Below are positions 42,389-51,134 of a DNA stretch of 64,000 nucleotides, piece after piece; positions within the stretch are counted from its first letter, which is position 1, and the number at the start of each line of letters is the position of its first letter. The stretch is taken from contig JFLJ01000108.1 in the NCBI GenBank assembly GCA_000634115.1, positions 24,369 to 88,368 on the forward strand, read 5' to 3'. Under the pieces are notes generated by a model that saw nothing but the letters and a program-made list of their open reading frames with translations, had not been told where the DNA came from and made no database searches. This DNA comes from Prochlorococcus sp. scB241_528O2 (GTDB taxonomy: Bacteria; Cyanobacteriota; Cyanobacteriia; PCC-6307; Cyanobiaceae). A program made the translations under genes and the position numbers.

Positions 42389-42394
42389 TATAAT
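42389..42394 (+). promoter_or_regulatory. Candidate -10 box of comB (TATAAT)
   Basis: A perfect TATAAT lies in the 133-base gap between the divergent aroA and comB starts. A transcript starting about 7 bases later (near 42401) would have a leader of roughly 16 bases before the proposed ATT start, including the Shine-Dalgarno. There is no clear -35 box. Confidence 0.5.
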
Positions 42395-42404
42395 AAAACA
42401 AGAC

Positions 42405-42410
42405 AAGGAT
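42405..42410 (+). promoter_or_regulatory. Shine-Dalgarno of comB (AAGGAT), decides the start
   Basis: AAGGAT lies 6 bases before the ATT at 42417, an ordinary spacing. Upstream in the same frame is a TAA stop at 42378-42380, and no ATG, GTG or TTG occurs in-frame until 42567, well inside the conserved domain. The site therefore supports initiation at or very near 42417. Confidence 0.55.
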
Positions 42411-42416
42411 CTAATC

Positions 42417-43145
42417 ATTAATCTTACTTATTACCACGTTGCAAATGATGTTCCAGGTGTAAGTCCAGATATTGCAGTAGTAATAGATGTTTTAAGAGCT
42501 ACTACCACTATTTCTTGGGCGTTAAAAAATGGAGCTGACTCAATACAAGTATTCGCAGATTTAGATTTGTTGAAAGAATCTGCGATTAAATGGCATGATG
42601 ATCAGAGATTAATGCTTGGAGAGAGAGGCGGCAAGAAAATTGATGGCTTTGATTTGGGAAATTCTCCTTTATCAGTTACAAAAAAAGTTGTTAATGGTAA
42701 AAGGCTATTTATGAGTACTACAAATGGAACTAAATCTCTGAAAAAAGTTCAAAATGCAAAGCATTTATTTGCCATGGCACTTCCAAATAGGAGGGCAGTT
42801 GCCGAAAAAATTATTTCACTAAAAAGTGAAAATGTTTTAATCCTTGGGAGTGGTTGGGAAGGCTCATATTCACTTGAGGATTCTTTAGCAGCTGGTGCTC
42901 TGGCCTCATACTTGGAAACTAACTGTGATTTCGAAGTTAATATTTTAAATGATGAATTACAGGCAGCTTTGGCTCTCTGGAATCTTTGGAAAAATGATAT
43001 TTTGAAATGTTTAAAAATATCAACTCATGGCAAAAGATTGACAAGTCTTGGTAATTATGAGGAGGATTTTAAATGTTGCTCTGAACTTGATTGCTTAGAT
43101 ATTGTTCCTGCTCAAGTTGAAAGAGGTGTAATTCGTGCTTCATGA
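42417..43145 (+). CDS. comB: 2-phosphosulfolactate phosphatase-like protein, probable ATT start
   Basis: The family hydrolyses phosphosulfolactate; in cyanobacteria the real substrate is uncertain. With start at 42417 the protein is 242 residues, the usual family size. Motifs are AVVIDVLRATTTISWAL, LLGERGGKKIDGFDLGNSP, RLFMSTTNGTKSL and GSGWEGSYSLEDSLAAGALA. A start at the first in-frame TTG (42567) would delete about 50 residues including the first conserved motif, so it is unlikely. The ATT is inferred because homologues begin a few residues before the YYHVA-type segment and a Shine-Dalgarno precedes it. Initiation at ATC or CTA nearby is the alternative. Confidence 0.85.
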   Translation: MNLTYYHVANDVPGVSPDIAVVIDVLRATTTISWALKNGADSIQVFADLDLLKESAIKWHDDQRLMLGERGGKKIDGFDLGNSPLSVTKKVVNGKRLFMSTTNGTKSLKKVQNAKHLFAMALPNRRAVAEKIISLKSENVLILGSGWEGSYSLEDSLAAGALASYLETNCDFEVNILNDELQAALALWNLWKNDILKCLKISTHGKRLTSLGNYEEDFKCCSELDCLDIVPAQVERGVIRAS

Positions 43146-43175
43146 TTTACGAATTGGTTTACTGGGAGTAATTTT

Positions 43176-44003
43176 TTGACTGATTTTTTAGTGGCTGCAT
43201 TGCAAATTACGAGCACTTCTAATGTTGAAGCGAATTTTGTTGAAGCAGAAGAACAGATTGAATTAGCAGCTAGAAGAGGTGCTGAATTAATTGGATTGCC
43301 TGAGAATTTTGCCTTTTTAGGTGAAGATAACGAAAAACTTAGATTATCTTCTGAATTATCAATAAAGTGTACAAATTTCCTCAAAACCATGTCGCAGCGA
43401 TATCAAGTATTTCTTTTAGGAGGAGGATATCCTGTTCCTGCTGGTGATGATACTCATACTTTAAATAGGTCAGCACTCTTTGGAAGAGATGGACAGGTTT
43501 TGGCAAAATATGACAAGATTCACTTGTTTGATGTGGATTTGCCAGATGGAAATTTATATAAAGAGTCATCTACAATTCTGTCAGGGGAGGAATATCCGCC
43601 AGTTGTAGATGTTCCTGGTTTATGCAAAGTAGGGTTATCAATTTGTTACGATGTTAGGTTTCCTGAGCTTTATAGATATTTATCTTCGAATGGTGCAGAG
43701 TTAATTATGATTCCCGCAGCTTTTACCGCATTTACTGGAAAAGATCATTGGCAAATCCTATTACAAGCAAGAGCGATTGAGAATACTGCATATGTAGTTG
43801 CTCCAGCTCAAACTGGGATTCATTATGGCAGAAGGCAAAGTCATGGTCATGCAATGGTAATCGACCCATGGGGCACTGTTTTGTCAGATGCTGGAATAAC
43901 TCAAGGTGCTGCAATAGCTCCAGCTGACAAAGAAAGAGTAAAGAAAATTAGGGAGCAGATGCCAAGCCTAAAGCATAGAAAAACCAAATTATTTTCAAAC
44001 TAA
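43176..44003 (+). CDS. Nitrilase-family C-N hydrolase (Nit1/Nit2-like)
   Basis: This 275-residue amidase resembles deaminated glutathione amidase and omega-amidase. The catalytic Glu is in IGLPENFAFLG, Lys in YDKIHLFDVDLP and Cys in VGLSICYDVRFPELYRYL. The C-terminus has ENTAYVVAPAQTGIHYGRRQ. Start is TTG at 43176 with GGGAG about 6 bases before it. It precedes the cell-wall amidase with a one-base overlap (TAATG). Its precise substrate, such as deaminated glutathione, is inferred only from resemblance. Confidence 0.85.
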   Translation: MTDFLVAALQITSTSNVEANFVEAEEQIELAARRGAELIGLPENFAFLGEDNEKLRLSSELSIKCTNFLKTMSQRYQVFLLGGGYPVPAGDDTHTLNRSALFGRDGQVLAKYDKIHLFDVDLPDGNLYKESSTILSGEEYPPVVDVPGLCKVGLSICYDVRFPELYRYLSSNGAELIMIPAAFTAFTGKDHWQILLQARAIENTAYVVAPAQTGIHYGRRQSHGHAMVIDPWGTVLSDAGITQGAAIAPADKERVKKIREQMPSLKHRKTKLFSN

Positions 44004-45088
44004 TGTCAAAGTTTTTTAGTAGTAAACTTTTTCGTTATTTATCTGTTTGTATATTTCTAAATCCTACGATCCTCCCAGTAAAATCTTCTAGTGCTCTGGC
44101 AGCATGGAAGTTAGATACTAATGGGGTTCTAGAATTAAGAACTAAATCAAATACTAATTTAAAAGCATACTTTCAAAAGTCCAACAAAATATATGGTCAC
44201 AGATTCTGGATAGATTTCCCCGGAGAATTGAAAAATCCCAGAACAATAAAAGGTAATGGTTCAATAAAAGAAATTAGGTTAGGTAAACCAAATAAGGGTT
44301 CAACAAGACTAGTAATTGAATTTAAGGAAGATACTTATTTGACCCCTTTGACTTGGCGACTTATTGGCTTAGATCAAAATAGGTGGAGAATTAAACTATT
44401 TAAACCAAAATATTCATTTAAGAAGATAAGTGAAGGCTTAGTCGAGCCGAAAATAGGGAATGTTAAAACAAATCAAAACTCGATTCATATCAAGAAAAGG
44501 GTTAATGATTCCTTGCAATTGCCAAACGTAAAACAAAATAAATTTTTGGTTGTTATCGATCCGGGGCATGGAGGACCTGATCCAGGTGCAATAGGTATCG
44601 GTGGTATAAGAGAAACAGATGTTGTACTGGAGGTTTCCAAAATAGTTGAACAGCTACTTTCTGAGAAAGGGGTCAAAGTAAGGTTGACTAGAAAAGATGA
44701 AGTTGATTTAGATTTATCTCCAAGAGTTTCCTTTGCTAACAGTACAGATGCGGATATCTTTGTAAGTATCCATGCAAATGCTTCAAGAGGAAAAAGAAGG
44801 GATATAAATGGGTTAGAAACTTTTTATTACAGAGGATGGAAAGGTCGATTACTCGCTAGAAGAATTCAAAAACAAATTCTAAGAGTTTCCCCTGGGAGTC
44901 CTGATCGAGGAGTTAAACAAGGTAGATATTATGTAATTAAAAATACTAAGATGCCTGCAGTTCTTGTAGAAATTGGTTTTTTAACAGGAAGAATAGATGC
45001 GAGAAGATTAGAAAAAACTGCGCACCGTAAAAGAATAGCTTATGCAATCGCAAAAGGCATCCTTGAATATCTTTCTAAAATCGGGTGA
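44003..45088 (+). CDS. N-acetylmuramoyl-L-alanine amidase with AMIN domain
   Basis: This periplasmic enzyme removes peptide stems from peptidoglycan during cell separation. It has 361 residues. A signal sequence covers about 1-35. An AMIN-type domain (about 40-130) binds the wall, and the amidase_3 domain starts near 180 with VVIDPGHGGPDPGAIG. Other zinc or catalytic blocks are IFVSIHANAS and PAVLVEIGFLTG. The ATG overlaps the nitrilase stop by one base, and murI overlaps the end by 4, so this is a tight operon. AmiC-like by layout. Confidence 0.9.
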   Translation: MSKFFSSKLFRYLSVCIFLNPTILPVKSSSALAAWKLDTNGVLELRTKSNTNLKAYFQKSNKIYGHRFWIDFPGELKNPRTIKGNGSIKEIRLGKPNKGSTRLVIEFKEDTYLTPLTWRLIGLDQNRWRIKLFKPKYSFKKISEGLVEPKIGNVKTNQNSIHIKKRVNDSLQLPNVKQNKFLVVIDPGHGGPDPGAIGIGGIRETDVVLEVSKIVEQLLSEKGVKVRLTRKDEVDLDLSPRVSFANSTDADIFVSIHANASRGKRRDINGLETFYYRGWKGRLLARRIQKQILRVSPGSPDRGVKQGRYYVIKNTKMPAVLVEIGFLTGRIDARRLEKTAHRKRIAYAIAKGILEYLSKIG

Positions 45089-45879
45089 AACTTAAAATAG
45101 GTATATTTGACAGTGGAATAGGAGGTTTTACTATCCTTAATTGTTTACTAAAAACACGTAAAGACGTTGATATTTTTTATTTGGCTGATACAAAAAGAAT
45201 CCCTTATGGAAATAAAAATCTCAAAGAAATAAGAGACATAGCAAAAGAGATTTGTACCTTTTTTAAAGATAAGAATTTGGATGCACTTTTAATAGCTTGT
45301 AATACTACAAATGCATGTGCACTTGATATTCTAGAAAATAATTTAAGTATCCCTTGTTTTGATCTTATAAACTCCGTATCAGAGATAGTTCAAAAACAAA
45401 TAATTGGTGTCTTTGCAACACAAACAACAGTTCAATCATCATATTATAAAAATGCTATTAGTTATAAAAAAGAGAATTTGCAAATATTTCAACAAGAATG
45501 TCCAGAATTTGTATCAGAAATTGAAAAAGAAAAGTTGAATTTTGATAAGTTAGACTACCTTTCTGATTTGTATCTAAGACCCCTATTAAATAAAAATATT
45601 GAAGAATTAATACTTGGATGTAGTCATTATCCTTTAATTTATGACTTTTTAAGGAAAAAAATTGACTCAAATATAAAAATTGTTGATCCAGCGGAAGCGT
45701 TAATAAAAAAATTTAATGAATCTTTTCCTATTTCAGAAACTGAAGGCTATGAAAGTCTTTCTAACGAAAATATAAAATTCTTTGTTACTTCAGAGAAAGA
45801 TGAATTTTCCAAAAAAGTAAAGTTTTGGCTTGAAATTAATAAAGAAATTAGGTTGGTAAACCTCCGAAGCAATGTTTGA
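45085..45879 (+). CDS. murI: Glutamate racemase
   Basis: This cofactor-independent racemase makes D-glutamate for peptidoglycan. It has 264 residues. Two catalytic cysteines lie in LIACNTTNACAL and LILGCSHYPLIY, and the N-terminal block is GIFDSGIGGFTIL. Start is GTG at 45085, overlapping the amidase stop by 4 bases (GTGA), which suggests coupled translation. Two cell-wall genes are thus joined. Confidence 0.95.
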   Translation: MKLKIGIFDSGIGGFTILNCLLKTRKDVDIFYLADTKRIPYGNKNLKEIRDIAKEICTFFKDKNLDALLIACNTTNACALDILENNLSIPCFDLINSVSEIVQKQIIGVFATQTTVQSSYYKNAISYKKENLQIFQQECPEFVSEIEKEKLNFDKLDYLSDLYLRPLLNKNIEELILGCSHYPLIYDFLRKKIDSNIKIVDPAEALIKKFNESFPISETEGYESLSNENIKFFVTSEKDEFSKKVKFWLEINKEIRLVNLRSNV

Positions 45880-45906
45880 TTACTTAATATATATAAGAGG
45901 TCAATA

Positions 45907-46878
45907 ATGAACACAGTAACAGAACTACTACAACCAGTTGAAAATGATCTTGATGATCTTATTCTTGAACTGAAAAATTTAATTGGAGCTGGTCATCCAA
46001 TTCTTCAAGCCGCAGCAGAGCATTTATTTAGTGCGGGGGGGAAAAGACTTAGACCTGGAATAGTTTTATTGATTTCAAAAGCTATATCCCCTGAATTTAG
46101 TCTAAAAAATAAACACAAAAGACTTGCTGAAATAACTGAAATGATTCATACAGCATCATTAGTTCATGATGATGTTGTAGATGAGGCATCTACAAGAAGA
46201 GGTGTGGATACAGTCCATAGTAGATTTAATACTAGAGTAGCTGTTTTGGCAGGTGACTTTTTGTTCGCTCAAGCAAGTTGGCATTTAGCAAATCTTGATA
46301 ACGTCAATGTAGTTAAATTACTTAGTAGAGTAATAATGGATTTAGCAGAAGGTGAAATTAAACAAAATTTAAATAGGTTCGATTCGGCTCAGTCTTTTTC
46401 CAAATATATAAACAAAAGTTACTGTAAAACTGCATCTTTAATAGCTAACAGTTGTAAAGCAGCTGGGGTTTTAAGTGATCTTAATGATGAAAAATTAAAC
46501 TCTCTTTACGATTTTGGTAAAAATATTGGTTTGGCGTTCCAAGTTGTAGATGACATACTTGACTTTACTGGGAACGATAAACAACTTGGAAAACCTGCTG
46601 TAAGCGACCTTGCGAGTGGATATCTTACTGCCCCAGTTTTATATGCTTTAGAAGAGAATAAGAAATTGTCTGTTCTTATAAATAGAGAACTCGCTGAGAA
46701 AGATGATTTAGATAATGCTCTTAGTATCATTATGAACTCTAATGCCATCGAAAGTTCCAGAAAACTAGCTGAGGATTTTGCAATGCTCTCTAAAGAAGCC
46801 ATAGCTTGGATTCCTGATTCAGAATACAAAAGGGCGTTGATCTCTTTACCAGAATTCGTTCTTGGCCGCATTTATTAG
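45907..46878 (+). CDS. sds: Solanesyl-type polyprenyl diphosphate synthase
   Basis: This trans-prenyltransferase builds the long side chain used for plastoquinone. It has 323 residues. The first Asp-rich motif is LVHDDVVDEASTRRG, the second is FQVVDDILDFTG, and the N-terminal KRLRPGIVLL block is intact. Long-chain rather than geranylgeranyl specificity is inferred from resemblance to cyanobacterial Sds; the residues before the first DDxxD would decide. The leader has a GAGGT-like Shine-Dalgarno before the ATG at 45907. Confidence 0.88.
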   Translation: MNTVTELLQPVENDLDDLILELKNLIGAGHPILQAAAEHLFSAGGKRLRPGIVLLISKAISPEFSLKNKHKRLAEITEMIHTASLVHDDVVDEASTRRGVDTVHSRFNTRVAVLAGDFLFAQASWHLANLDNVNVVKLLSRVIMDLAEGEIKQNLNRFDSAQSFSKYINKSYCKTASLIANSCKAAGVLSDLNDEKLNSLYDFGKNIGLAFQVVDDILDFTGNDKQLGKPAVSDLASGYLTAPVLYALEENKKLSVLINRELAEKDDLDNALSIIMNSNAIESSRKLAEDFAMLSKEAIAWIPDSEYKRALISLPEFVLGRIY

Positions 46879-46973
46879 ATCTATTAAAAATAAACTTTTC
46901 CAGCTAAATTAATATTAAAATTTTTGAAAACCATAAATTTTTCGTCTAAGTTTAATAAGCATAGATTTATTTA

Positions 46974-48956
46974 ATGTCATTAGATAAAAAAAATTCAATT
47001 AATAATATCCTCGAAGAAAAGAGAATTTTCCCTCCTTCAAAAGAATTTGCAGAAAATTCAAATATTAGATCCCAAAAAGAATTACTTAGTCTAAGAAAAC
47101 AAGCATTAGATAATCCAATTCAATTTTGGGAATCTTTTGCAAAATCTGAATTGGATTGGTTCGAGCCATTTCAAACTGTACTTGATAGCGATAATGCACC
47201 CTTTTTTAAATGGTTTAAAGAAGGGAAACTAAACATTACATATAACTGCTTAGATAGACATATTAAGAGAGGACTTGGAGAGAAAACTGCACTGATATGG
47301 GAAGGTGAGCCTGGAGATAGCAAAAAATATACTTATGAAGAACTTCTAAAAGAGGTCTGCAAAGCAGCTAATGCATTAAAAACTATGGGAGTGAAAAAAG
47401 GAGATTTGGTATGTATTTATATGCCAATGATTCCTGAGGCAATGTTTTCGATGTTGGCTTGTGCAAGGATTGGGGCGCCTCATTCAGTTGTCTTTGGAGG
47501 ATTTTCTTCAGAAGCTTTAAAGGATAGATTAATTGATGGAAAAGCAAAATTTGTGATCACTGCAGATGGTGGCTTTAGAAAAGATAAGGTTATTGAGCTT
47601 AAGCAAGCAGTTGATGCTGCAATTGAAAGTGGAGCAAATAAGGTTGTTGAAAAAGTAGTTGTTGTTCAGAGAACAAAAAAAAATATTTCTATGGTTAAAG
47701 ATAGAGATTTTTGGTGGCACGAATTATTGAAAGATCAAAAAGATTGGTGTGAACCAGAAATTATGAATAGCGAAGATAGACTTTTTATTCTTTATACTTC
47801 AGGATCTACTGGGAAACCTAAAGGTGTAGTTCATACTACAGGGGGTTATAATCTTTGGACCCATTTAACATTTAAATGGATTTTTGATTTAAAACATGAT
47901 GATATTTACTGGTGTACTGCTGATGTTGGTTGGATCACAGGCCATAGTTATATAGTTTACGGCCCATTATCTAATGGCGCTACAACCTTAATGTTTGAGG
48001 GGGTTCCAAGGCCATCTAATTTAGGGGCTTTTTGGGAAATTGTTCAGAAATATAAGGTTTCGATTTTTTATACTGCACCAACTGCAATAAGATCATTTAT
48101 GAAGTCTGGACGTGAAATCCCTGATAAATATAATCTGGAAAGTCTTAGACTATTAGGTACAGTTGGAGAACCAATTAATCCTGAAGCATGGATTTGGTAT
48201 AAAGATGTTATCGGTAAAAATAAATGTCCCATAATTGATACTTGGTGGCAAACTGAAACTGGTGGTGTGATGATAAGTCCTTTGCCAGGAGTTGTTGCAA
48301 CAAAACCGGGCTCCGCTACTTACCCCTTACCAGGAATTGAAGTTGAAGTAGTCGATAAGAATGGAGATAAGGTCATGGAGAATGAAGGTGGTTATTTAAT
48401 TATTAAGAAGCCTTGGCCAGGAATGATGAGAACAATTCATGGAAACTCAAAGAGATACTTGGAGAGTTATTGGGAATATATTTCCTTAAAAGGAGAAAAA
48501 AATGTTTATTTCGCTGGAGATGGAGCACGCATTGATGAAGATGGGTATATATGGATTATGGGGAGAGTTGATGATGTTATAAGTGTTTCAGGTCACCGAT
48601 TAGGAACTATGGAAATAGAATCTGCTTTGGTAAGCCATAAATCAGTTTCAGAAGCTGCTGTTGTAGGAAGAAGAGATGATCTAAAAGGTGAAGTTATAGT
48701 CGCTTTTGTATCTTTAGAGCAAGGTTTAAGAAGTTCTTCAGAATTAATAGAGGATTTAAAGAAACATGTTGTTAAAGAAATTGGAATTATCGCGAAGCCC
48801 GAAAAAATAATAATTTCTGACTCACTACCGAAAACTCGAAGTGGAAAGATTATGAGGAGAATTTTGAGATCTTTGGCTGCTGGTGAAAAAATTAGTGGTG
48901 ATATAAGTACTCTTGAAGATAGTTCTGTTTTGGAACAGTTGAAAGAAACATCCTAA
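46974..48956 (+). CDS. acs: Acetyl-CoA synthetase
   Basis: This AMP-forming enzyme activates acetate. It has 660 residues. The ATP/AMP loop is [20 protein letters not shown], the acceptor region is [13 protein letters not shown], and the acetylatable Lys is in [14 protein letters not shown] at the C-terminus. All core motifs are complete. In Prochlorococcus this lets cells recover acetate. The stop overlaps the convergent DUF1350 gene by 4 bases. Confidence 0.96.
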   Translation: MSLDKKNSINNILEEKRIFPPSKEFAENSNIRSQKELLSLRKQALDNPIQFWESFAKSELDWFEPFQTVLDSDNAPFFKWFKEGKLNITYNCLDRHIKRGLGEKTALIWEGEPGDSKKYTYEELLKEVCKAANALKTMGVKKGDLVCIYMPMIPEAMFSMLACARIGAPHSVVFGGFSSEALKDRLIDGKAKFVITADGGFRKDKVIELKQAVDAAIESGANKVVEKVVVVQRTKKNISMVKDRDFWWHELLKDQKDWCEPEIMNSEDRLFILYTSGSTGKPKGVVHTTGGYNLWTHLTFKWIFDLKHDDIYWCTADVGWITGHSYIVYGPLSNGATTLMFEGVPRPSNLGAFWEIVQKYKVSIFYTAPTAIRSFMKSGREIPDKYNLESLRLLGTVGEPINPEAWIWYKDVIGKNKCPIIDTWWQTETGGVMISPLPGVVATKPGSATYPLPGIEVEVVDKNGDKVMENEGGYLIIKKPWPGMMRTIHGNSKRYLESYWEYISLKGEKNVYFAGDGARIDEDGYIWIMGRVDDVISVSGHRLGTMEIESALVSHKSVSEAAVVGRRDDLKGEVIVAFVSLEQGLRSSSELIEDLKKHVVKEIGIIAKPEKIIISDSLPKTRSGKIMRRILRSLAAGEKISGDISTLEDSSVLEQLKETS

Positions 48957-49675
48957 TCGGAACCATCAATTAAGCTACAAATTTTTTTTATAGTAGTTCT
49001 TTTGAAATTATCATCTGCCCAGTCTCCCAAAAAATTTTCTCTTAGACCTGCACTAGCAATAATAGTGTGTGTTCCTTTTAATATTATCCCTTTAGAATTA
49101 TCTTGTTCCCTTGATTTAAGACAAGAAAATAATTTATCTGTTTGATCTAATTCGTCTGATTTGAATTGTATTAAGAAGTTATTTTTTTGAGTATAAGTTT
49201 TCTCAATGATTCGTAAAGTTCTTTCTGGACTTGGGCTGAATTCACTATTGAATTCTAACTTTCGAGAAATCTGTTTCAATAGAGGAATTGATTTGTTTGC
49301 ACTGAAGTTATTGAAACTAATTGATATGAATTTTTCGCAATTTCTTCCTCCATCTGGAGAAATTAAATGCAGTTTACAGCCTAGGCTATGACCAATTCTT
49401 ATTGAAGGGATTGATGCTCCAATTCTTTTAGATAGGGATATTCGGCAATTCTTAAAATCCTTCCATGCTTTAATCGCAAGTTGTTGATGATCAAATTGTG
49501 GAGTGTACTTATATGCATGTACTGCGTAATTTTTATTTATTAAGCTCTCTATAAATCTTCTATAGGTTAGATCAGGTTTAGAGGCTAGATAACTTCCCCC
49601 TATGAATTCCACAATTTTCTTAGGATTTGAAGGCCAATAACAAAAATTGTTAAATTGATATTTTCTAAAAGTCAT
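48953..49675 (-). CDS. DUF1350 (alpha/beta hydrolase-like) protein
   Basis: This 240-residue protein is placed at the ATG at 49675, where the conserved part begins ([22 protein letters not shown]). An upstream reading-frame extension to 49780 has low-complexity Lys/Phe/Asn content and does not look conserved. The family has an alpha/beta hydrolase look, here with [11 protein letters not shown] as the nucleophile elbow. Its role in cyanobacteria and plastids is unknown. Convergent overlap of 4 bases with acs. Confidence 0.75.
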   Translation of the reverse strand: MTFRKYQFNNFCYWPSNPKKIVEFIGGSYLASKPDLTYRRFIESLINKNYAVHAYKYTPQFDHQQLAIKAWKDFKNCRISLSKRIGASIPSIRIGHSLGCKLHLISPDGGRNCEKFISISFNNFSANKSIPLLKQISRKLEFNSEFSPSPERTLRIIEKTYTQKNNFLIQFKSDELDQTDKLFSCLKSREQDNSKGIILKGTHTIIASAGLRENFLGDWADDNFKRTTIKKICSLIDGSD

Positions 49676-49805
49676 TTTTATAAATTTATTTTTAAATAAA
49701 ATAAGTTTTTTAAAATTATTTTTCTGATCAAATTGTTTAATTAATATTAATTTAAAAGAAATTTTTGTTATATGCGTCAATATAAGTGAAAGTGTTTTCA
49801 GCTAA

Positions 49806-50585
49806 TTGGAACTGTTTAACAAAAAAGAATTAAATCAATTGGATTTTCTTGATGATCAAGTTAATAGTAACCACTCTGAAAAAAGTGTTACTAATCAAAA
49901 TAAAAAAATAGAAAAAATTTTAATTCTTGATACTGAAACAACAGGTTTAGATGAAAATAAAGATGAAGTGATAGAGATAGGTGGTATTTTGTTTGATGTC
50001 TCTTCTAAATCTGTACTTTCACAGGTTTCATTTTTATTCCCTGTTAATAATAATCAAGCCGAACATGTTAATGGTATATCTGCTGCAATAACAAATATCT
50101 TTCAACCATGGGAAGATGGATTGAATTTCTTTTTAAAACTGGTTGATAGTTCAGATTTTATAGTGGCGCATAATGTAGAGTTTGACAAGAAATGGTTTGG
50201 GAAAGGAAGATTGCCTAAACTTAATAAAGAATGGATATGTAGCTTAGAGGATATTAATTGGTCTTTTCAAAAATCTCTAAAAAATAGACCTTCAGTAACT
50301 GATCTTGCTTTGTCTTTTTCAATACCAGTTTGGAATTTACATAGAGCTTTATCTGATTGCTTTTACATATCTGAGGTCTTCAAAAAATGCAATAATCTAG
50401 AAGAACTTCTACTTAAAGCTAATGAACCAAGGTTTTTATATAAAGCATTGGTTAGCTATGAAGAGAGGTCTTTAGCTAAAAATGCTGGGTTTAGATGGAA
50501 TAGTCCTGTGCAAGGAGCTTGGTCAAGAAAATTAACAACCGATGAGGCAAAAGATCTTGATTTTAGAGTAGAGATTTTAAATTAA
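49806..50585 (+). CDS. DEDDh 3'-5' exonuclease (DnaQ/RNase T-like)
   Basis: This protein has 259 residues. Exo I is ILDTETTGLDENKDEVIEIG near residue 40, Exo II is FIVAHNVEFDKKWF, and Exo III is HRALSDCFYISEVF, so all DEDDh catalytic residues are present. The last 45 residues carry a short extra motif, LAKNAGFRWNSPVQGAW, that resembles a small domain seen on other nucleic-acid proteins. It could be the epsilon proofreading subunit or a stand-alone repair/RNA exonuclease. Start is TTG at 49806; no ATG is near. Confidence 0.85.
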   Translation: MELFNKKELNQLDFLDDQVNSNHSEKSVTNQNKKIEKILILDTETTGLDENKDEVIEIGGILFDVSSKSVLSQVSFLFPVNNNQAEHVNGISAAITNIFQPWEDGLNFFLKLVDSSDFIVAHNVEFDKKWFGKGRLPKLNKEWICSLEDINWSFQKSLKNRPSVTDLALSFSIPVWNLHRALSDCFYISEVFKKCNNLEELLLKANEPRFLYKALVSYEERSLAKNAGFRWNSPVQGAWSRKLTTDEAKDLDFRVEILN

Positions 50586-50613
50586 TATTTGATGAATTTT
50601 TGACTAGGAATTT

Positions 50614-51036
50614 TTAGTGCATTTTACAGGGCATCCATTTAGTGCCCATTTTATGTGCTCCAATACATCCGTATGTTGAAGCAGCCTTTTCAGCTTCCTC
50701 TTTGGTGTTAAATAAATCTAAAATGATATTTCTCTTGTTTGAATGTGAAATTTGTTTGGAATGATTATGATGATGGTTTTGAGAATTAGGAGAGTACTCC
50801 CATACTCCCATAGTGGTAATCCCAGCGGAGATAATTCCCATACCAACTACTGATAGATTGACTATTCCCATTGCGACTGCACCAAAAGAGAAAACTCCCA
50901 TTGGCACTACGCCAATACTAATAACTCCCATTGGGACTATCCCAATTGAAACTATTCCAAGAGGCGCTATTCCAAAAGCAATCTTTTTTGGTTTTGTACC
51001 ACAATGTTGACTCTCTTTATTTTTATTAATTTCCAA
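50614..51036 (-). CDS. Glycine-repeat protein with His-rich linker and DUF3721-like C-terminus
   Basis: This 140-residue protein has an unusual centre. Residues 19-78 have a glycine about every fifth position, with a ten-residue unit roughly G-I-V-P-M-G-V-I-S-I repeated about five or six times. Next comes a His-rich stretch (NHHHNHSKQISHSN, about 87-100). The C-terminus EAEKAASTYGCIGAHKMG then WMPCKMH matches DUF3721, with two Cys and His residues. It could be a metal-binding protein at a membrane, but this is inference. The start is TTG at 51036 on the minus strand, divergent from hisS. Confidence 0.75.
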   Translation of the reverse strand: MEINKNKESQHCGTKPKKIAFGIAPLGIVSIGIVPMGVISIGVVPMGVFSFGAVAMGIVNLSVVGMGIISAGITTMGVWEYSPNSQNHHHNHSKQISHSNKRNIILDLFNTKEEAEKAASTYGCIGAHKMGTKWMPCKMH

Positions 51037-51134
51037 TAGGTTTTCTAAATGTTAAATTAAAATTGTCTCACAGAACAACCAATCAAAATTTAATTTTTAT
51101 ACAAATTAAAAATTTTGAATTATTTTCTAGAACT

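Noticed and set aside
46506..46871. Minus-strand open frame opposite the prenyl synthase
   Set aside because: Antisense shadow of a conserved gene with intact Asp-rich motifs.
49676..49780. N-terminal extension of the DUF1350 gene
   Set aside because: Low-complexity Lys/Phe/Asn sequence before the conserved start; the ATG at 49675 fits the family better.
50790..51000. CRISPR-like spacing of repeated CTCCCAT/ATTCCCAT words
   Set aside because: The period is explained by the ten-residue protein repeat; the units are degenerate and coding, without spacers or cas genes.
51063..51134. Longer N-terminus of hisS
   Set aside because: The extra 24 residues do not resemble the synthetase and the family begins at the NNLKNLRG segment.
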